Positions 1 through 5,921 of a DNA stretch of 5,921 nt are shown piece by piece. How positions within the stretch are numbered: position 1 is the stretch's first letter; each line of letters starts with the position of its first letter. The stretch spans positions 1 through 5,921 of the forward strand of contig CABTXJ010000049.1 in assembly GCA_902488785.1 (NCBI GenBank), read 5' to 3'. The notes below the pieces were generated by a model. The model was not told where the DNA came from and did not search any database. It saw nothing but the letters and a program-made list of their open reading frames with translations. The translations under genes and the position numbers were made by a program. Origin of the DNA: an uncultured Eubacteriales bacterium (GTDB taxonomy: Bacteria > Bacillota > Clostridia > TANB77 > CAG-508).

Positions 1-1
1 A

Positions 2-1753
2 GAAAGTTATAGAACACAAGAATGTAAAAAAAGAGATTCTTCGTATGGTAAAAGCCTATACACAAACAAAGAAAAAAAGACGGGTAGGGTAATAGATAAA
101 ACATTAGATAGGTATAATGCAAACGAATATACTAAAGGTAAACTAATTGAAATTAATATTAAAAACAATATTGTACCTTCAATACTAATAGCTTTAAATG
201 CTATTTTAGCAATATATATTTTAATAAAAGGAAATATATTATCTGTAGATAAACAAATAAAATATATTGTAGAAAGCTCTAAAATGCCATCTTTAACAGA
301 ATATACAAATATATTTAGTTTAATAAATATTGCCTTAATAATTATAATGTCAATTATTGGTATAAGAAAAAGAAATAAGATAGATAAGAGATACTTAGCA
401 TATATATTTCTTCTTATATACTCTTTAGTTACAAATTTAAAAGGATTTAATTTAGTTAATATAACAATTATATATACAATGTCACTTACTGCATTAGATA
501 GGTTAATACATAATAGGGACTATGATATTGATCCTGTTGCATACAAAAAGAAAAATGATGTAACTGATTTTGATAGATTATTAAATGATGATCCAATTAA
601 TAAAACAAAACTTACTACAAAGGCAAGAGTTAGAAAACATAGAAAAGTTGTATTTGCAATAACTAGTTTAACAATAGGCGGAGCAGAAAGAGTATTAGTA
701 GATATAGCAAAAGAGATGCAAGATATATATGATATTACAATATATACAATATATGGAAATGGAACTTTAGAAAAAGAGCTTATAGGAAGTAATGTAAGCT
801 TAAAATCATTGTTTAAAAAAGAACAAAGTGAATATGGAAAATTTAGACAAAAATTTAATATATTATTTTTTAATTTGTTTAAAAATATAATATACACAAT
901 ACAGATAAAAGATATATACGATGTTGAAATAGCATTTTTAGAAGGACCTGTAACTAGAATGTTTGCAAATCCTTCATTTGCTAAAAAAATAGCATGGCTA
1001 CATTCTGACATATCAAATTTTTATGAAACAAATAATTATAGGACAATAAAGATAATACAAGATAAGATAAATTATAGTAAATATGATGACATTATTTTTG
1101 TAAGTAATGAATTAAAAGAAAGCTTTGAAAAATTCTTCCCAGATAATACATCTAAAAAACAGGTTATATATAATTATATTGATGAAAATAGGATAAAACA
1201 AAAATCACAAAGTTATGTTGCTTATGAAATAACAGAAGAAGAAAAAAGCTTGGTAACTGTAGCAAGGCTTGTAGAACAAAAAGCATTATTTAGATTTTTA
1301 AATGTACATAAAAGATTATTAGATGATGGGATACTACATAGAGTATATATAGTAGGGGATGGACCATTAAAAGATGAACTTACTAAAAAAGCTAGAGAAA
1401 TGGGATTAAAATCAACATTTAGAATATTGGGCTCTAGGATAAACCCATACCCATATATTAAAAAGGGAGATTATGTTTGCCTTCTTTCATATTCAGAAGG
1501 GTATGGAATTGTATTAGATGAGGCAAAAATATTAGGAAAACCTATAATACTTACAGATAGTGCTGCAAGAGAGGCAGCTCAAAATTATAGCAATTCATAT
1601 ATATTAGATAATAATGAAGAAGCTATATACAAAGGATTAAAAAAGATACTTACACAAGGTAAGATAAAAAAGAAGAAAAAGAAATCAGAAATAAGCTATA
1701 GTGTTTTGAATTCTAACAAGATATATAGTATTATTAGGTTAATAGATAATTAG
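2..1753 (+). CDS. GT4-type glycosyltransferase with N-terminal membrane helices (5' end outside window)
   Basis: Predicted GT-B fold glycosyltransferase that moves a sugar from a nucleotide donor onto a surface-glycan precursor at the inner face of the membrane. The frame is open from base 2, and the first ATG is at 284. The 94 codons before it have no stop and no GTG or TTG, and they encode a hydrophobic helix (about 170-232), so the gene most likely begins upstream. Counting from the ATG at 284, further hydrophobic segments lie at residues 10-27, 37-49 and 57-72. A polar linker follows to about 120, then the catalytic part: GGAERV (132-137), WLHSD (238-242), VARLVEQK with R328 and K333 in the usual donor-phosphate positions, GDGP (358-361), and the E-x7-E pair E405/E413. 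A Lys-rich stretch (462-467) lies near the C-terminus. The acceptor and sugar cannot be told. If 284 is the true start, the upstream ribosome site (AGAAAG) is poor. Family call is firm; start and exact role are not. Confidence 0.88.
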   Translation, partial: ESYRTQECKKRDSSYGKSLYTNKEKKTGRVIDKTLDRYNANEYTKGKLIEINIKNNIVPSILIALNAILAIYILIKGNILSVDKQIKYIVESSKMPSLTEYTNIFSLINIALIIIMSIIGIRKRNKIDKRYLAYIFLLIYSLVTNLKGFNLVNITIIYTMSLTALDRLIHNRDYDIDPVAYKKKNDVTDFDRLLNDDPINKTKLTTKARVRKHRKVVFAITSLTIGGAERVLVDIAKEMQDIYDITIYTIYGNGTLEKELIGSNVSLKSLFKKEQSEYGKFRQKFNILFFNLFKNIIYTIQIKDIYDVEIAFLEGPVTRMFANPSFAKKIAWLHSDISNFYETNNYRTIKIIQDKINYSKYDDIIFVSNELKESFEKFFPDNTSKKQVIYNYIDENRIKQKSQSYVAYEITEEEKSLVTVARLVEQKALFRFLNVHKRLLDDGILHRVYIVGDGPLKDELTKKAREMGLKSTFRILGSRINPYPYIKKGDYVCLLSYSEGYGIVLDEAKILGKPIILTDSAAREAAQNYSNSYILDNNEEAIYKGLKKILTQGKIKKKKKKSEISYSVLNSNKIYSIIRLIDN

Positions 1754-1774
1754 ACAGAAAAGGACTTATTAAAA

Positions 1775-2809
1775 ATGATAGATGATAATATACAATATGA
1801 AAAGCCATATATATCAATACTTACAGCCACATATAATAGGGCGGATCTGCTTCCAACATTATATAGGAGCTTGATTGAAAATACTAAATTTAACCAAAAA
1901 ATAGAATGGCTAATTATGGATGATGGCTCAACGGATAATACTAAACAAGTAGTTGATTCATTCTTGCAAGATAAATATTTATCAATAAGATATTTTTATC
2001 AAAGAAATGCAGGAAAGATGGTAGCTATTAATAAACTTACAACATTTGCAACAGGTACATTTATGATGGATGTAGACTCAGATGATTGTCTATCTAATGA
2101 TGCAATATTTCATATAAGAGAAAATTGTTTTTTAATACCAAATATATATGCATTCCTATTTTTGAAAAGAGATTTAGATGGTAAGGTAATAGGAGATGAG
2201 TTTAAAGAACCAGGTAAAAGTACAAATATATTTAGCCTAACAATGGAAGAAGAAACAGATGGCGAAAGAGCAATTGTATTTGTAAGTGATATACGTAAAA
2301 AATATATGCATAAGTTAGAAAATGGTGAAAAATTTGTGACAGAAGCAAGACTATACCATGAATTAGATAAAAGGTATTCAGTATTTCCTTTTAACAAAAC
2401 ATTACAATTTTGTGAATATAGGGCGGATGGATACACAATGAATATATCAAAAATATTTGAAGATAACCCATTTGGATATTATTATTATTTTAAAGAATTA
2501 TTAGAATTTGATTATACTAATGTATCTAAGGAAAAAAGATTATATGTAATAAAACATTTTATATTATTTACATATATAACAGGTAAATCACTTGATCTAT
2601 CTACAGTTAAAAATGGATATATGAAATTTTTAATAATATTATTATATATACCTGGAATAATTACAAGTAAAAAAAGAGGATATAAAAAAGTAGATGAAAA
2701 ATTAGAATTAGAATCTGAAATTCAAGATGATTCACAAAAGGAAAAAATATTAGAAGAGTTTTATAAAATTGCAAAAAGAAAAATAGGTGATAAAAAGGAT
2801 GATATGTAA
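1775..2809 (+). CDS. GT2-type (GT-A fold) glycosyltransferase
   Basis: Predicted inverting glycosyltransferase of family GT2, probably adding one sugar to a surface polysaccharide repeat unit in the cytoplasm. Of 344 residues, the N-terminal half is a GT-A domain: ISILTATYNR (13-22), DDGSTD (49-54), the acceptor-side stretch RNAGKMVAIN (77-86), and the metal-binding DxD in DVDSDD (D101/D103). The middle part (about 185-225) resembles the usual second half of this subfamily, which carries aromatic and acidic residues before an EYxxDG-like segment (here EYRADGY, 214-220). Two hydrophobic segments (257-272 and 283-298) could hold the protein to the membrane, followed by a charged tail. The start is supported by AAAAGGA at 1758-1764, ten bases before the ATG. 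It lies 21 bases after the preceding glycosyltransferase and in the same frame, so the two are almost surely co-transcribed. Donor and acceptor are unknown. Confidence 0.92.
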   Translation: MIDDNIQYEKPYISILTATYNRADLLPTLYRSLIENTKFNQKIEWLIMDDGSTDNTKQVVDSFLQDKYLSIRYFYQRNAGKMVAINKLTTFATGTFMMDVDSDDCLSNDAIFHIRENCFLIPNIYAFLFLKRDLDGKVIGDEFKEPGKSTNIFSLTMEEETDGERAIVFVSDIRKKYMHKLENGEKFVTEARLYHELDKRYSVFPFNKTLQFCEYRADGYTMNISKIFEDNPFGYYYYFKELLEFDYTNVSKEKRLYVIKHFILFTYITGKSLDLSTVKNGYMKFLIILLYIPGIITSKKRGYKKVDEKLELESEIQDDSQKEKILEEFYKIAKRKIGDKKDDM

Positions 2810-2836
2810 TTATATTTTATATAATTACATATTTTT
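2802..2836 (+). terminator. A/T-rich hairpin with T run after the glycosyltransferase pair
   Basis: A perfect inverted repeat, ATATGTAATTATA at 2802-2814 and TATAATTACATAT at 2820-2832, can extend by one pair to 14 bp with a TTT loop. T residues follow at 2832-2836. Its left arm includes the last codons and the TAA stop (2807-2809) of the GT2 gene. It contains only one G-C pair, so it is a weak stem by usual standards, but position and T run fit a Rho-independent terminator. An A run on the upstream side (about 2792-2796) could allow some function in the other direction too. An operator-like palindrome is the alternative. Confidence 0.6.
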
Positions 2837-2858
2837 ATATTATAATTAAAAAAAACTA

Positions 2859-2886
2859 TTGCAATAAAAAATATATGTTATATGAT
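2859..2886 (+). promoter_or_regulatory. Candidate sigma-A type promoter for the amidase gene
   Basis: TTGCAA at 2859-2864 (4 of 6 to TTGACA) and TATGAT at 2881-2886 (5 of 6 to TATAAT) are separated by 16 bases. Transcription would begin near 2893, giving a leader of about 30 bases before the ATG at 2926. It sits between the terminator-like hairpin and the next gene, where a promoter is expected. In DNA this rich in A and T such matches arise easily by chance, so this is a candidate only. Confidence 0.4.
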
Positions 2887-2925
2887 AAGAATAAGCAAAA
2901 TAAATAATATGTAAGGGGAAAGAGT

Positions 2926-3021
2926 ATGGATGGTATAAAAAAGTACAATAAAAATATAAGTAAAATAATACTTATTTTATTTTTATTTTACTTGTGTTTT
3001 TTAAATACTACTGTTTTAGCT
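2926..3021 (+). other. Signal peptide of the amidase
   Basis: Residues 1-32: a basic start (MDGIKKYNKN), a hydrophobic core (about 12-26) and TTVLA before a likely signal peptidase I cut after Ala32. The Cys at 24 lies inside the hydrophobic core and lacks a proper lipobox, so a lipoprotein is unlikely. Confidence 0.85.
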
Positions 3022-5667
3022 GTTGAAGAAAACAATAAAATAACAGTAAAAAAATCAAGTAAAATAGAAAAAACACAAAAAACAGAAGAAAAAGAAAAAT
3101 TAGATGACAGCAAAGAAAATGCAATAGAAAATAATAAAAATGACACAAAAATAGAAACAAAAACAAAAGAAACTCAGGATGAAGCAAAAAAAATAGAAGA
3201 AGAAAAGCCAAAAACAGAAAATACGGATAATACTAAAAATGATGAAATAGAAAAGGAAAAAGAAAGCAAAAATACACAAAATGCACAGAATACAAAATCA
3301 CTAAATACAAATAATACTTCTAATGAAAATGATGCAAATAGTGAAGGCAATAATATAAACAATGAAAATACAAATCAGGCATTTGAAGCAAAATTAAATG
3401 AAATAATATTTAAAAGAGCTGGAGCAAATGACTATATAATTGGTAATATTAGTACAAATAAAAAATTTGAAGATGTAACTATAGTAGTAAGAAATATTAA
3501 AAGTAAAAAAGAACTAGAAACATGGAAATCAAATATAGGATCAGGAAAAATATATTTTGATAGAAATATAACAGGTTATGTTGGAGAATATGAAATAGTA
3601 GCAAAATATGGAAAAGAAGAAAAGATATTAGAACTTGTTAATGCAAAAAATGAAAGTAACACATATTATACTATTGAAGTAAAGAAATTAAATAAAAGTA
3701 GTTTTGAAACTTCTAAAATAGAAAGAAAAATAAAAGTAAGTGTTAAAGATATAACTATTAAAAAGATAGGAGATATGGATTATCTAACAGCTAATCTATA
3801 TGTTAAAGATTATAATATTGGATATAATATTTATTTAAAAAATATTAAAGATGGAAAAATGCTTGAAACATGGACTTTAAAAAATGGAACAGATTGCTAC
3901 TTTGATAAAAACATTACTGAATTTACTGGTGAATTTGAAATAATTATTAAAACTAGTGATGGAAAAGAATATTATATACCTTTAAATAATTTGAAAAATG
4001 ATAATGATTTTAATACTTTTATTTTAAGTAAAAATGAAAAAACATTTGTTTTAAAACCATTTGCAAAAGAATTGGTTGCTGAAACAAGAGATATAACATT
4101 TAAAAATGTAAATTCTTTAGATTATCTAATGGGAAATGTTAAGATATTTAGCAGGATTGGTAAAAAAGAATATTCTCCTGGAAAAATTAAAATAATATTA
4201 AGAAATATTAATGATAAAAGTGTAAAAGAAACTTGGGTTTTAAATAAAGGACATAATGAATATTATTTTGATATCAATTTAACTAAAAATTATGGAAAAT
4301 TTGAAATAGTTGCAGTTAATGTAGATACTAATGAAGAAATAGTATTAGATTTAAAAAACGTATACAATACAAAAACTTTTAATACTTTAAGTGTAGAACT
4401 ATTGAATCAAAAGCAATTTGAACTTACAAAATCAAAAAAGGAAATTTTTGGATCAGTAAATTATGGAAAATTTACTTCTACAGAAAATGCAGATTATTTT
4501 ATAGGAAATATAAATGCATATAATGTTTTTAAAGGAAATAAAACTAAATTAAATAATTGTACATTTGTTTTGAAAGAAGTTAATACTAAAAAAGAATATG
4601 TTATGTTTAGCATAGATCAAGGAAATAACAATTACTATGTTGATTGTTATTTAGGAATGATACCTACAGGAAATTATATGATATTTGTTAAAGCAGAAGG
4701 AATCGAATCAGAAATTATTAATTCAAATATAGGAATTGAAGACTTGCAAACAATGAATGTTAGAAAAATGGAAAATGGATATATAATAAAAAGAAAATCA
4801 GAAGATTTACAAGTGTTTTTAAAAACATCAAAATTTAAGGTATTAGATGGAAGAGATTATATTCAAGGAAATGCAGAAGTATACATTTTAAATAATGGAA
4901 TAAGAAGCAGTGCTAAAGACAAATTTGATATAGGAATTAAAAATTTAAGAACTGGTGGAATACAAAGAGGGTATGTAAATAATATTAAAGATGATATATA
5001 TTATTATGATATTAATATTAAATATGCAAGTGAAGATAGATATGCACTAATTGCAATAAATAGAGAAAATAATAAAGAAATTGATTTGAATATAAGATAT
5101 GATAAAGGATTTATCTTTTTAGAAAATAACAAGATATATGATATAAAGGGTTCTAATTTTAGTATAAAAAGATTAAAACCATATACATTAAATATTACAA
5201 ATCATTGGGCACATCATAATAATTTTACATTTGAGTATGGAAGACCAATTACTGAAATAACAATACATCATATGGCAATGGTAGCAAGTGCAGAAAAATG
5301 TGGACGTGGATTCCAAAATCCAAATAGGGCTGCATCATCAAATTATGGAATTGGAGTAAATGGTGAAATAGCTAGATATGTAGCGGATACAGATATATCA
5401 TGGGCAAATGCAAATTGGGAAAGTAATAAGAGAGCTGTAACAATAGAAGTATCTGATTGTGCAATAGGTGGTAACTGGCCTGTGTCTAATGCAAGTATGA
5501 ATAGCTTAATTGAATTAGTTGCACAAATAGCTAGAAGATATGATATTAATTTAGTAAAAGGTGTAACATTAACATGGCATAGAATGTATTATAATACAAA
5601 TTGCCCTGGACCATATCTATTAGAGCATATGGATTATATTGTAGAAGAAGCTAGAAAAAGAGTTTAA
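2926..5667 (+). CDS. Secreted N-acetylmuramoyl-L-alanine amidase with five N-terminal repeats
   Basis: Predicted exported peptidoglycan hydrolase that cuts the bond between N-acetylmuramic acid and L-alanine of the stem peptide. Order of parts in 913 residues: signal peptide (1-32, VLA before the cut), Lys/Glu/Asn/Thr-rich low-complexity segment (34-152), five divergent repeats (about 155-750), and an Amidase_2/PGRP-like catalytic domain (about 755-913). Zinc ligands are visible: H781 (or H782) in ITIHHMA, H885 in TWHRMY and C893 in NCPGPY. The spacings of 104 and 8 residues match the His-His-Cys zinc site known from T7 lysozyme. SNYGIGVNGEI (805-815) and the VTIEVSD region (838-844) are further marks of the clostridial form of this domain. 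No LPxTG or S-layer anchor is seen, so wall attachment probably depends on the repeats. The start has a strong AAGGGG site at 2913-2918. Probable roles are wall turnover, cell separation or lysis. Catalytic assignment is strong; the repeat function is unknown. Confidence 0.93.
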   Translation: MDGIKKYNKNISKIILILFLFYLCFLNTTVLAVEENNKITVKKSSKIEKTQKTEEKEKLDDSKENAIENNKNDTKIETKTKETQDEAKKIEEEKPKTENTDNTKNDEIEKEKESKNTQNAQNTKSLNTNNTSNENDANSEGNNINNENTNQAFEAKLNEIIFKRAGANDYIIGNISTNKKFEDVTIVVRNIKSKKELETWKSNIGSGKIYFDRNITGYVGEYEIVAKYGKEEKILELVNAKNESNTYYTIEVKKLNKSSFETSKIERKIKVSVKDITIKKIGDMDYLTANLYVKDYNIGYNIYLKNIKDGKMLETWTLKNGTDCYFDKNITEFTGEFEIIIKTSDGKEYYIPLNNLKNDNDFNTFILSKNEKTFVLKPFAKELVAETRDITFKNVNSLDYLMGNVKIFSRIGKKEYSPGKIKIILRNINDKSVKETWVLNKGHNEYYFDINLTKNYGKFEIVAVNVDTNEEIVLDLKNVYNTKTFNTLSVELLNQKQFELTKSKKEIFGSVNYGKFTSTENADYFIGNINAYNVFKGNKTKLNNCTFVLKEVNTKKEYVMFSIDQGNNNYYVDCYLGMIPTGNYMIFVKAEGIESEIINSNIGIEDLQTMNVRKMENGYIIKRKSEDLQVFLKTSKFKVLDGRDYIQGNAEVYILNNGIRSSAKDKFDIGIKNLRTGGIQRGYVNNIKDDIYYYDINIKYASEDRYALIAINRENNKEIDLNIRYDKGFIFLENNKIYDIKGSNFSIKRLKPYTLNITNHWAHHNNFTFEYGRPITEITIHHMAMVASAEKCGRGFQNPNRAASSNYGIGVNGEIARYVADTDISWANANWESNKRAVTIEVSDCAIGGNWPVSNASMNSLIELVAQIARRYDINLVKGVTLTWHRMYYNTNCPGPYLLEHMDYIVEEARKRV
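3025..3381 (+). other. Lys/Glu/Asn/Thr-rich low-complexity segment of the amidase
   Basis: Residues 34-152 are almost wholly Lys, Glu, Asn, Thr, Asp, Ser, Gln, Ala and Ile with almost no aromatic residues, first Lys/Glu-rich and then Asn/Thr-rich. It is probably disordered and may span the wall. The coding strand is a long purine-rich A tract region including an A8 run at 3186-3193. Long open frames on the opposite strand here are artefacts of this composition. Confidence 0.8.
3388..5175 (+). repeat. Five tandem divergent protein repeats of about 111-126 residues in the amidase
   Basis: Approximate units are residues 155-265, 266-379, 380-503, 504-624 and 625-750. Each has a DYxxGN-like motif (169 DYIIGN, 285 DYLTAN, 399 DYLMGN, 523 DYFIGN, 644 DYIQGN). 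About 40-50 residues later comes a YxDxN-like motif (210 YFDRN, 325 YFDKN, 447 YFDIN, 571 YVDCY, 693 YYDIN), then a GxYEI-like strand (220, 335, 457, 582; weaker near 706). Units 1-3 also share an ETW motif (198, 314, 435). Alternating hydrophobic residues suggest all-beta folds, perhaps Ig-like sandwiches. Similarity in layout to the GBS Bsp-like repeats of Gram-positive surface proteins is possible, but I could not test it. The repeats are protein-level; the DNA has diverged. Confidence 0.85.
5188..5664 (+). other. Amidase_2-type catalytic domain of the amidase
   Basis: Residues about 755-913. The first zinc ligand is in ITIHHMA (778-784) and the other two are in the TWHRMYYNTNCPGPY segment (H885, C893). 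Thr891, two residues before the Cys, sits where PGRP/T7-type amidases carry the Lys or Thr that helps catalysis. All key positions are present, so the enzyme is probably active. Confidence 0.92.
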
Positions 5668-5682
5668 GAAATGAGGTGTTAA

Positions 5683-5921
5683 ATGAAAAATTTAAAATTA
5701 TATATTAGAAAAACATGTCTATTTTGTGATAAAGTTTTAAGATATATTAAAGAAAATAATATTTTAAATATTGAAATTATTGATGTATCAGAAAATGAAA
5801 AAATGGAAAAAGAATTAGAAGAAAAAGGTGGGAAAAACCAAGTGCCATGCTTGCTAATAGATGATTACTATTTATATGAATCTTTAGATATAATCAATTA
5901 TTTAAAAGAAAATATAGAAAA
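5683..5921 (+). CDS. Glutaredoxin-like thiol-disulfide protein (3' end outside window)
   Basis: The 79 codons in the window encode the start of a small thioredoxin-fold protein of the glutaredoxin/GST N-terminal type, expected to exchange dithiols in the cytoplasm. Visible are a first beta strand (LKLYI, 4-8), a CxxC active site (C12-L-F-C15), a charged helix (16-26), the cis-proline signature QVPCLLID (53-60, P55) and the YESLDIINYL segment (65-74) common in this group. It lacks only the last residues, judging by the usual length of about 80-85. The start follows GAGGTG at 5673-5678, four bases before the ATG, and lies 15 bases after the amidase stop, so co-transcription is likely. A functional link to wall hydrolysis is not evident. 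The usual CPYC or CPFC is CLFC here, which may change redox potential. Confidence 0.88.
   Translation, partial: MKNLKLYIRKTCLFCDKVLRYIKENNILNIEIIDVSENEKMEKELEEKGGKNQVPCLLIDDYYLYESLDIINYLKENIE

Noticed and set aside
520..1011. Open frame of 163 codons on the - strand
   Set aside because: It lies wholly inside the GT4 gene, whose motifs are clear; no ribosome site or recognisable domain supports it.
1666..1672. A AAA AAG slippery heptamer in frame near the end of the GT4 gene
   Set aside because: Such runs are common in DNA this A-rich. The -1 frame stops at 1699-1701 and would only shorten the tail, and no stimulating stem or upstream ribosome-like site stands out.
2110..2436. Open frame of 108 codons on the - strand
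   Set aside because: It is antisense to the middle of the GT2 gene and has no domain or start signal of its own.
2841..2846. Perfect TATAAT as a -10 box
   Set aside because: There is no -35-like hexamer at proper spacing; the upstream bases belong to the hairpin. TTGCAA/TATGAT further down is the better candidate.
2986..3003. Cys in the amidase leader as a lipoprotein site
   Set aside because: The residues before the Cys (LFYLC) do not form a lipobox, the Cys is inside the hydrophobic core, and a good VLA signal peptidase I site follows.
3186..3193. A8 run in the amidase gene as a possible phase-variation tract
   Set aside because: It is one of many A runs in an AAA-rich coding segment and is no longer than expected for this composition.
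3008..3362. Two overlapping - strand frames rich in Phe and Leu that look like membrane proteins
   Set aside because: They are the antisense of the Lys/Glu-rich coding tract of the amidase (AAA and GAA read as TTT and TTC), so the hydrophobicity is a compositional artefact.

Overview
The window comes from a very AT-rich bacterium (roughly a quarter G+C by eye). It favours ATA for Ile, AGA for Arg and TTA for Leu, and has purine-rich ribosome binding sites such as AAGGGG and GAGGTG. Together with a Gram-positive style secreted amidase, this suggests a low-GC Firmicute, most likely an anaerobic member of the Clostridia or Tissierellia. The genus cannot be fixed from this sequence. All four genes lie on the + strand, and TAA and TAG are the only stops used.

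Left part (1-2809): a gene pair for surface-glycan assembly. The first gene enters from the left edge already open. It encodes several membrane helices followed by a GT-B fold (GT4-type) glycosyltransferase. The second gene starts 21 bases later and encodes a GT-A fold (GT2-type) glycosyltransferase. They look like the end of a longer operon for a capsule, teichoic-acid-like or other cell-surface polysaccharide. An almost pure A/T hairpin followed by a short T run overlaps the stop of the second gene and probably ends this transcript.

Middle and right part (2810-5667): a 116-base intergenic gap carries a plausible promoter. It leads into a 913-residue secreted protein with a signal peptide, a long Lys/Glu/Asn/Thr-rich segment, five divergent tandem repeats of about 115-125 residues, and a C-terminal zinc N-acetylmuramoyl-L-alanine amidase domain. 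This is a peptidoglycan hydrolase with a long wall-facing N-terminal region. Right edge (5683-5921): a glutaredoxin-like gene begins 15 bases after the amidase and runs off the window. Its active site is CLFC.

The common theme is the cell envelope: glycan synthesis followed by wall hydrolysis. I see no mobile element, CRISPR array, RNA gene, toxin-antitoxin pair or clear defence system. The least explained parts are the five-repeat module of the amidase and the membrane region fused in front of the first glycosyltransferase.
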